Origin: Onchidella celtica
Taxonomy: Eukaryota; Mollusca; Gastropoda; Systellommatophora; Onchidiidae
NCBI GenBank assembly: GCA_963931925.1
Contig: OZ007580.1
Span: forward strand, 8,504,134 to 8,568,133
Reading direction: 5' to 3'
DNA: 64,000 bases
The position numbers and the translations under genes were made by a program. This document shows positions 54,776 through 64,000 of the stretch, one piece after another. Position 1 is the stretch's first letter. Each line of letters starts with the position of its first letter. A model generated the notes under the pieces. That model was not told the origin of the DNA. It did no database searches and saw only the letters and a program-made list of their open reading frames with translations.

Positions 54776-55737
54776 ACCAAAGATACTAGAAATGATAAGA
54801 TGAGACAGCTCGGGGTTTTCGCGTGTACGGGTTTGGCAGCGCCACCTTGTGGCGTAAGGGTGAGAGAAGTAAGCAACGGCATTTTTTACCAAGCCGAATA
54901 GAAAAAATGCCGAGGTTTGTTCAGTGTTGAGCTCTCACATCAGACCTTGCTGGAAGTTGCTTACTTTGTAATTATAAAGTAATTCGTTGAGGAAATCTCT
55001 GGCATTATTTTTCCTTTTTAAATATGGTAGCAATGTCACACTCGTTTCATTAATTTACCATCAGTCCGAAGGTAGATCTAGTATATTTTTAGGGTAACAT
55101 GGAACCGAGCCCGGGTTTTCTGTTCATGATGTAACTCGCACGCCCTGTCTCCCAGCAGCAAATGCAAGTAAGAAAGTAAACAATAGCGGGAACTGTGAAG
55201 GGTATTGAAAACCGTTTAAGGACTTTCCTTTAACAATAACAGACTAACCTTGGATTTTCCTCCTCTTCGTTCTTCCTCCTCTTCTTTTTCTTCTGCAAAT
55301 TCACGAAAAATACACCCTCTTCGAGAACCACATCAACCGTTGCATCGGAGACGCATAGCAGTACAGTCGCTAGCAGTCGAGTCCCAAGCGCTGTCGGTAG
55401 GCTAAAAATAACTTGTCGCGAGAGAGGCCGGGGAAGCCGCACGCACATTACTAGATCTAAGTATGCCTAAGCTATCCCGTCAGAAATCTGTTTCTCCCTC
55501 TTTTTCCTTCCTTCACCCGCCTTTTTTAGCTTTGCTTTATAGAAAACTTCATTATTAATTACATACTACATATTTTAAAAATATTTTGACGGTGAAGCTG
55601 CCTCTCTATGCAAATCCATTGTACGAAGAGTTGGCTCTGCGTGCTGAGAGTGGGCGGTGCCAGTGACCGGATGTAAGCGGTGTTTTAAGAGGCCAGAAGA
55701 AGAGAGTGTCTGATCTTGTCAGTCTAGTATCTTTGGT
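54776..55737. mobile_element. DNA-transposon-like element with terminal inverted repeats, copy 2 (inverted)
   Basis: About 962 bp, inverted relative to copy 1, with an 849-bp spacer between them. Both ends read ACCAAAGATACTAG inwards. The exon-like frame of copy 1 is partly kept on the - strand (LLCVS, DVVL, GVFFVN) before a similar GTTAGT, but without the start ATG. A 3-bp GAA flanks it on both sides and may be a target duplication. Confidence 0.65.
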
Positions 55738-57289
55738 GAAACTGGTGCTCTACAGCAGCATTTGGATACAGAAAGGAACGTGGGCTTCCTCTTCGTGCTG
55801 TCCCAGTTCTGAAATATCCTTATCTGTCCTACCAGAGTCCAAAAGTTGAAAAAAAACAACAACAAAGTAGGAAGAAAGTTCACGGTAGCGAAAAATGTAT
55901 GTCACGGTGGATTATCTTGTTATGTATAGAAAGAATTGCAAAACTTACGCCCTGAACTCTGAGATAACAACAGAACTGACAAACATGCGATTTTTGCCTA
56001 AATTCAGTAAGAAAAAAATAAAGTAGGTTGAGATTGACTAACAAACTGTGGCTGTACCCTTGTCGTATATTTGTACTATGCTCGTCGACGACAATTGTGA
56101 CTCGTCGCGATAGTTGTGGCCCGAAGGTACATTTGGTTATCCTGGGTTATTGATACCTAATAAATGGGGTGTTTTTTTTCCCTTTTATTTGACACCAAAT
56201 TCATCATTATGTGGCAGAGTGAAATAATGTGGGTTGAGGTTCTGTGCCGGCATTTGGTCTGAAGCGCACATCCAAATCTAAATGGATAGTTGTATCATGT
56301 CACATAGTCTTCTTTCGAGCGAGTACATTAAAACGCACAATAAAGAGTTGTTGTTTTTTTTGTTGTTGTTCAGAATTTCACACATCATGAAGTTAGACAA
56401 TATGTGGATGAATAGGGCACAGTAAATGTAAAGCAAAGGCAAAGACAACTTGACAATGATGTACTGCCAATAAATCTCCTTAAGAAAGTGTTACTGCTAC
56501 TTTGCCCGATGTTATATGGATGCAGATGTCAGACAATAATTATTGAACTGCACATTATCCCATGCTTCTGAAGAAGGTCCAGTCTGGCAATAAATAATAC
56601 CTAATTCGTAAGGGTTTGCTACAGTTGGAAATCTACTTGTTTGCTTCTAATCAAGCTGCCAGCTTTAAATGTGGTTTGTTTTCAGGAAGCGCCTGACGCA
56701 AAAATCTCTTTTTCACATTAGAAATCGGAAATCGGTGACATTTACTTGGTTTAGAGAGGGGATGAAAATCTGCAATGCCTCAATCAATTTAGAACTAAAC
56801 TTTGTACGAGATGCATATGCCCACAGGTAGCTGCTTGATCATATTTGATACAATTTATATAACAAATTACACATGATTTCAATTTTATTCCCTCGTCTAC
56901 TTCCAGTCGCCAAAGCGCGAATCAACAGCCAATTTGGCTTGCCCCATTATTAACATGGAATCATTCACACAGAGTGCCTTAATACTTCTCCACAAGAGCT
57001 ACCATATAAAACAATTGTTTTTGTTCTGATCCAACCATTTATGAAAACATAAGGATAGGTATCTTTCCTTGTGACCACGAGACTGGTACAAATGACAAAA
57101 AAAATAGAAATTTTAATAAGATTATTAATCATACAAACAAATTCATTCTTTCGTCGTGTTGGGGCAAAAATGAAATTAAAACAGCTATTTGCTTACAAGG
57201 AAGCTAGAAATGAGCAGTTGTACAGTAGACTGTCAAGTGGAACTAAAATGTGCGCAAACTACACATTGCATTTAATATCCCGAGGGAAT
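55738..57289. other. No recognisable gene
   Basis: AT-rich anonymous sequence with a (TTG)n tract at 56344-56370. No exon that I can support. Confidence 0.45.
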
Positions 57290-57740
57290 CGGAGACGGTA
57301 GTCTGGAGGCAAGGTGCTCGCCCCTCATGCCGAAGTTACCGGGTTGGAATCCCGGTCGGTACAGGCATGTTGGAATTTGGGGATTTTTCTCATTTTTTTC
57401 CGGTCCCAGATCCTGTGGTAGGTAAGATCTAGCGACTAGTCTTCTCTGATAAGGAAGAAAAACGCAGAGGGCCCGTGTGCACGCTGCGCACGTTAAAGAT
57501 ATCGTGGGAGTTGGAAATCGATAAGAGTAGGCCGAACAGGCCGGTGCTGGGGCAAAATTAAATAAAAGTTATCCTTACCACTCCCTCACACTCCCCCACC
57601 CCCGCAAAAAAACAAATTAAAAAACCGCCGACGGCGCTGCACTGTGGCGACGGCGTGCCTGCTCCAGTTGTAACTGGGCTGCAATGACACAAAGGCAAAT
57701 TTCCCAAATGGGATTAAAGAAGTATTCAAAAAAAAAAAAA
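57290..57740 (+). mobile_element. tRNA-derived SINE, same family
   Basis: A box TAGTCTGGAGG (57299-57309) and B box-like GGTTGGAATCC (57342-57352), then the shared central block (gtgtgcacgctgcgcacgtt) and a 3' end with gcaaatttcccaaatgggat followed by poly-A. The 59425 copy has a different 3' part, so one of the two may be chimeric. Confidence 0.75.
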
Positions 57741-58535
57741 AAAAGGGAGATTTGAGCAGCATGACAGAGAAAGTAGGACTGTTCTACTTACTTTCAGTTT
57801 CAGTGCATAGTGTAGGCCAAGACCCATTATACCAAGACGGTGCAATTCAAGCACTTCCGTCCGCCGAGCCAGTAGTTTCTACAAATAGTCCGGCGCGTAC
57901 AATCGTAAACACAGGCATGCGGTTCGTCGTACGTGTTAATCAAAATTAACACTTTGCAAGGCTGTTTGCCGACTTGAAGTTTATGTCTATTATAGTAACT
58001 TGGACTTCAGACATACACCTTTGCACTCCTCATACAGTCCCAATATTTTTGTGTTTGCTCTAGTGCATGACTGTGTGCTATGGAGATCATCAGCTGTGTG
58101 TTTGTGTTTGTGAAGACCGAGGGGCGTAAAAATCTAATTGCTAATTCAACTTTCGGTATAAGGGCATCTCTTTTTGTTTGTTTGAGGAAGCCGTAAAACG
58201 TCATGGATCAAATACTGATAAACTTTCTCAAAGCTAAGGAATCCCATACGTACAATCAATAATTATGTGAATGAACTTTTCCACTTGATCATCCCGAATT
58301 TCTTTTAAAGGAAGTGTTTTGTTGTTGTTGTTTCTTTCTTTCTTTCTTTCCTTTTTCCTTATTAATCTTCAAGCCATAGAAATTCAATCAGAAATAGTGC
58401 CCCAAAACAGAAAATTTCAGGAAAGAAAGTTGGAAAACTGAAGAAGCTGCAACATGAGTAACACTTTTTCAACGTTCATTGTCATCAGAATACTGCAGCT
58501 GGATTTTGGTGCGTTTTTGTTGATTTTTTTTAATC

Positions 58536-58880
58536 GCCCATCTGGTCACTTTTCCTACATCATTACCCTTTTTCTGCTACCCTGGTTGTCTCTACACTTT
58601 TTCATAGAATTAGATGTGAATTTCCCCTCTGGTCTGATGTATGTGAGAACTTCATTCAAAGTTTGTGCTTTATACCCATTTATTTGCTTTAATCATTTAA
58701 ATAATGGCCCATCTGGTCTCTTTTCCGACTTCATTCCTCTTGTTCTGCTACCCTGGTTATCTCTACTCTTTTTCATATGATTAGAAGATGTACCTGTACA
58801 GTTCCCCTTTGGTTTTATGTATGTAAGAACTTCATTCAAAGTTTTGCAGTTTATACTCATTTATTTGCTTTAATCATTAA
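58536..58880. repeat. Tandem duplication of about 171 bp
   Basis: Two diverged units start at gcccatctggtc (58536 and 58707) and share ctgctaccctggtt, gtgagaacttcattcaaagt-like and catttatttgctttaatcat blocks. Confidence 0.85.
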
Positions 58881-59134
58881 ATTAATTCTTTGAATAGGTG
58901 ATCTATTGTACAGTTCTTGGTAGTCTTGGTAGTCTATTAACCTCATTTCATCCAAAGAGACATAAAGAAAATATCACTGTTTACGTCATGCCACCATTAA
59001 ATCTTTGCTAACCGAGCCATGACTGGGCACACCATACGCGCTGGGTCAGTCTAGCAGACAACGCACGCGGCGGAACTCTTCACCTTTGTATTTAACGATC
59101 GATTGCACCGTCTTGGTATAGTGGGTCTTGGGTG

Positions 59135-60723
59135 TGTCACGATTAAGGTTGATGACCTTGTACGCCACTAGTATAGAGGGGGTAAACTTAGTAGGGGAGA
59201 AGGGGAGTTTTTAAGTTGTTGACTAGCATGAAAGATTACTATCACGAGGAATGTCGGTGGCCTTGTGCGCCACGAGTCTAGGGGGGTGAGCTTAGCAGGG
59301 GAAAACACGGTTTTTAACATTGTTGACGAGCGTGAATAGATACACACGACTCGCTTTAAACTAGTCGCGTGTGCAAAGGCCTCGGGAGTATAAGTAGAGG
59401 AGAAGCTCGACACACGTGGTTCCCGTGGGGACAAGGTGGTCTAGAGGCAAGGTGCTCGCCTCTCATGCCAAGGGTCCCGGGTTCTAAACCCGGGCAGTGC
59501 AGGCATGTTGGAAAGTGGATTTTTCTCATATTTTCAAGTCCCTGGTCCTATTGGGGGGGTAGGATCGAGTAGTTCTTGGAAATTGGATTTTTCTCATATT
59601 TTCAAGTCCCTGGTCCTATTGGGGGGTAGGATCGAGTACCTAGTCTTCTCGGATAAGGACGAAAAAATTCGGAGGGCCCGTGTGCACGTTGCGCACGTTA
59701 AAGATACCTTGGCAGTTGGAAATCGTAAAGAGCAGGCCGAAAGGCCGCTGCCCGGGCAAAATTGAAATTAATAGATTAAAATTTATCCATATCATCTCCC
59801 CCCCCCCCCCCCCCCCGCCAGAACAAGAAATAATAAAACAAGTAAAGTGAGGTGTAAATGCCAAGGGCAGCGAACCTCCTAAAATAAAGACCTCAAACCA
59901 ACACACGTGGTTCCCAAGTTATTCATTCCTAAAGGAAGACGCAGAAATTATCGCTCCGGGCGACAAGTGGAAGGTCGTGCCAGTGGGGACCAGAAGTATT
60001 AGGTGTGTGAGGGATCCATGATGTTCACATTTATTTCCCAATAAGAAGAATTTATCGGTCCGGGCGACAAGTGGAAGGTCGTGCCATGGGGACCAGAAGT
60101 TGAGGAGTCCTGATGATAGGATGGGAACCCTTCAGGAGCTAGTGATTTGCGATGGCGGGTGTGAACCGTCGGTGTGCTGTGTGTTTGCAGAAGTTGAAGA
60201 GTCCTGAGGACGGGATGATGAGAACCCCTCAAGGAGCTAGTAATCTACGATGGCGGGTGTGAACTGTGTGTTCTTATTTGTGAGAAGCCAGGGGCGTCTG
60301 TTTCCCCTTTTATCGTCGAAGTTAGAGATCTAGAAAGGATCGTGTGAACTCTGGAGGCGTGAAACTGCATCAACGAGGAGGGCAGCTGTTGACAGAGACT
60401 ATTAAGTATACGTAATTAAGTTTATGGACAGAGGGATTAGATCTAGATGTGAAACGGGGAATAGAGAATAGCCATGATCCCCAAGAGTAAATTTCAAATA
60501 TCTCTGTTTTTGTGATTATGTATGTGATTATCATGAGTTGAATGTTTTGACATAAGTTTTGTCATGCATTTATAATTAAATATCGTTTAATTTAAATCTC
60601 ACTCCATGTGTCCGTTGATCGCTGGTCTGCTTGCTTGGCTTGTTAGCTGGGTTTGAAAGGTAAATAAGTTAGGTACTCATCACACACGTGGTCGTGACCA
60701 TCTTCACGCACGTGATCGTGACA
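59135..60723 (+). mobile_element. Solo LTR of a second family, interrupted by a SINE
   Basis: Begins TGTCACGAT and ends ATCGTGACA (9-bp inverted termini), flanked by a 4-bp GGTG duplication (59131-59134 and 60724-60727). A TATA-like sequence (gtataagtag) lies near 59388. Without the SINE at 59425-59900 the LTR is about 1.1 kb. Two internal direct duplications are visible: ccgggcgacaagtggaaggt (59956 and 60060 regions) and a block ending gatggcgggtgtgaac (60117-60170 and 60199-60262). Strand could be either; + assumed from the TATA-like motif. Confidence 0.75.
59425..59900 (+). mobile_element. tRNA-derived SINE nested in the solo LTR
   Basis: Flanked by perfect 15-bp duplications ACACACGTGGTTCCC (59410-59424 and 59901-59915). 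The tRNA-like head has an A box TGGTCTAGAGG (59437-59447) and a B box GGTTCTAAACC (59480-59490), the internal RNA polymerase III promoter. A downstream block with gtgtgcacgttgcgcacgtt is shared with the SINE at 57290. About 70 bp are tandemly duplicated (59508-59640). A poly-C run of about 18 lies near 59800. Confidence 0.85.
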
Positions 60724-60885
60724 GGTGTAGGTTGCAGTTGTACGGCTTCAGAGTTTTGTTTCCGTCTGCTTGCACTCATTTTGCTTTATCTGTTGAGGAT
60801 CATTTTCTGTGATCTGGATGAGGATTTCATGCTTTAAATAAAATTCCCCCACAATTTCCTAAGACTGCATGTTTAATTGTACCTT

Positions 60886-61034
60886 GTCAAAATTGGGCTT
60901 TGCCACATACAACTTTTTCTCAATTTGTCAAAATGGGCAAAGAGAAAAAGTTGTATGTGGCAAAGCCCAATTTTGACATTGCTTATAGCCCTGCTGAGAC
61001 CCTACAGTTTTTCTGTGGTTTTAATAATATTTCG
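60886..61034. mobile_element. Short foldback element, same family as 7556-8066
   Basis: Inverted arms of about 36 bp (60887-60922 and about 60940-60976), then the tail gcttatagccctgctg and acagtttttctgtggtttt. Flanked by 13-bp duplications TTAATTGTACCTT (60873-60885) and TTAATTGTATCTT (61035-61047), one mismatch apart. Non-coding. Confidence 0.8.
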
Positions 61035-61047
61035 TTAATTGTATCTT

Positions 61048-62950
<1,903 letters not shown>

Positions 62951-62959
62951 ATTTTCTAT

Positions 62960-63592
62960 TTTCAATATGTGCTTTCATGGTAACGCTAGTGCGTGAGTAA
63001 GGGACGGCCACTCATAGTAGTTTAGGGACACTTGACCGAGTACCATTAATTGGATTATTTCCCTTGTAATACTAGCGCGGGACCTGTTATTCACATCACG
63101 GTGAAAAGCGCGCATTTTGATTGGTCAGTTGGAAATGTTGACCACCGGGCTTCCAGCTCTTATATCATGGCTTTGAGTTTCTTACAACTCGCTCATTCGT
63201 TGTTATCCACTGACAGAAAGACGGGAACCCGAATTCATTGTTGAGAGTAGACAATACCCTATCGGTACAATATAGGTATTTATGATAACGTTTGTTATCA
63301 ACGGAGATACGTCATATTAATGGACTGAAATATCCCACACAAATCTGGCAAATGTTGTTAGTCCTGACACTTTGAAAATTTATATTAAAACTATTACCGG
63401 GTTTCTGGTATAAGTAGTCAGTTAGACTTGGAGCAGCAAGTTTCTACTTTATAATGGTGCCAATTTTGTTGTACTTTGATGCACATGTCCTATTGAAATA
63501 ATTAATAAGAGGATCTCGGATTTAAAGTAAACCACGAGTTAGACGCATGTTATCCCCGATTTAAACTCCAACCTGGGTCAAATTTATTCAAT
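62960..63592 (+). repeat. Dispersed repeat, copy 2 (without nested LINE)
   Basis: Aligns with 29800-30612 in direct orientation and lacks the LINE insertion found there; see that entry. From 63593 to the window end I see no feature. Confidence 0.75.
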
Positions 63593-64000
63593 TATTGCTG
63601 GAGTAATTTCTGCAGTTTACTGGGATACCTAATTGACTTTTGTGTGCACCCTTTTAACCGTACTGTAAATTCGATTGTGTTAGGGCCCTAACCGGTTATG
63701 TTGTTCGGCTGGACTCAATGTCCGAGCCTTTCACTTGTCCAACACTGGACTACGTAATAGCCCTCTCGGACGTCCACGCTGGCTCATAAAGATGATGCCA
63801 GTTCGAGTGGTCAGTAGACTCCATCAAAGACACCGCAACAATAGGAAGCACAAGTGGACCTTGCAGTACAATAGACCGGCGGCGGCCTGCCGTGGCGCGC
63901 CTCGCCCAAAACATGGCCTAGTCCAGTTGCGCCAGTAGCAGAGAGACTTTGGATAAGTTGGAGACTATTATATTAGAAGTGACTTTAATTTGCGCACCCC

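Noticed and set aside
57290..57360. Functional tRNA gene
   Set aside because: Only the A and B box promoter parts are conserved. The acceptor stem does not pair, and the sequence continues into a SINE body; the same applies at 59425-59500.

Overview
The window is animal nuclear DNA. Genes are split by GT-AG introns, coding density is very low, and microsatellites, minisatellites, LINE tails, tRNA-derived SINEs and LTR retrotransposon copies are abundant. The mix (Gmr1-like LTR element, RTE-like and CR1/Jockey-like LINE tails, tRNA-type SINEs, long AG/TC tracts) fits an invertebrate, and a mollusc, perhaps a gastropod, is my best guess. No marker gene proves this.

The main content is a tail-to-tail pair of paralogous nine-exon genes for secreted enzymes of the endonuclease/exonuclease/phosphatase (EEP) superfamily, DNase I / neutral sphingomyelinase-like. 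Gene A is on the + strand (coding 2075-23679, 386 aa) and gene B on the - strand (47223 down to 34796, 391 aa). I built both models by eye from splice sites. Every junction keeps phase, both copies share all intron positions and phases, and seven of the nine coding exons have identical lengths. The key EEP residues (Asn, Glu, His, Asp-x-Asn, Asp, Asp-His) are present in both. Gene A is expanded mostly by an 8.4-kb retrotransposon in intron 4.

That retrotransposon (9929-18375) looks intact and young. It has two 1212-bp LTRs that look identical, a TAGTT target-site duplication, a tRNA-Pro-type primer binding site, a polypurine tract and one uninterrupted 1573-aa Gag-Pol ORF. Its domain order is Gag, protease, integrase, reverse transcriptase, RNase H. 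The integrase lies upstream of the RT, the Ty1/copia-like order that defines the Gmr1-like group of Ty3/gypsy elements. A shorter solo LTR of a related element sits at 32689-33443 with its own TSD.

Layout: 1-45 SINE tail; 46-2061 upstream region; 2062-23679 gene A with introns holding a possible solo LTR, a foldback element in a minisatellite, an RTE fragment, the Gmr1-like element and another LINE tail; 23680-34795 intergenic, with repeats, a solo LTR and a possible promoter/first exon; 34448-34647 assembly gap; 34796-47235 gene B with two LINE fragments and a 36-bp minisatellite of about 23 units; 47236-51320 repeats and a LINE fragment; 51321-52261 a candidate two-exon small gene on the - strand; 52943-55737 two inverted copies of a roughly 970-bp element with terminal inverted repeats; 57290-60723 SINEs and a solo LTR with a nested SINE; 60886-61034 a second foldback element; 61048-64000 mostly anonymous sequence with a (GA)n tract and a second copy of a dispersed repeat.

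The two enzymes would be secreted and would act on phosphodiester substrates (nucleic acid or sphingomyelin; the sequence does not decide which). Nothing else looks functionally linked to them. The rest is mobile-element activity of several ages, including nested insertions that can be ordered in time.
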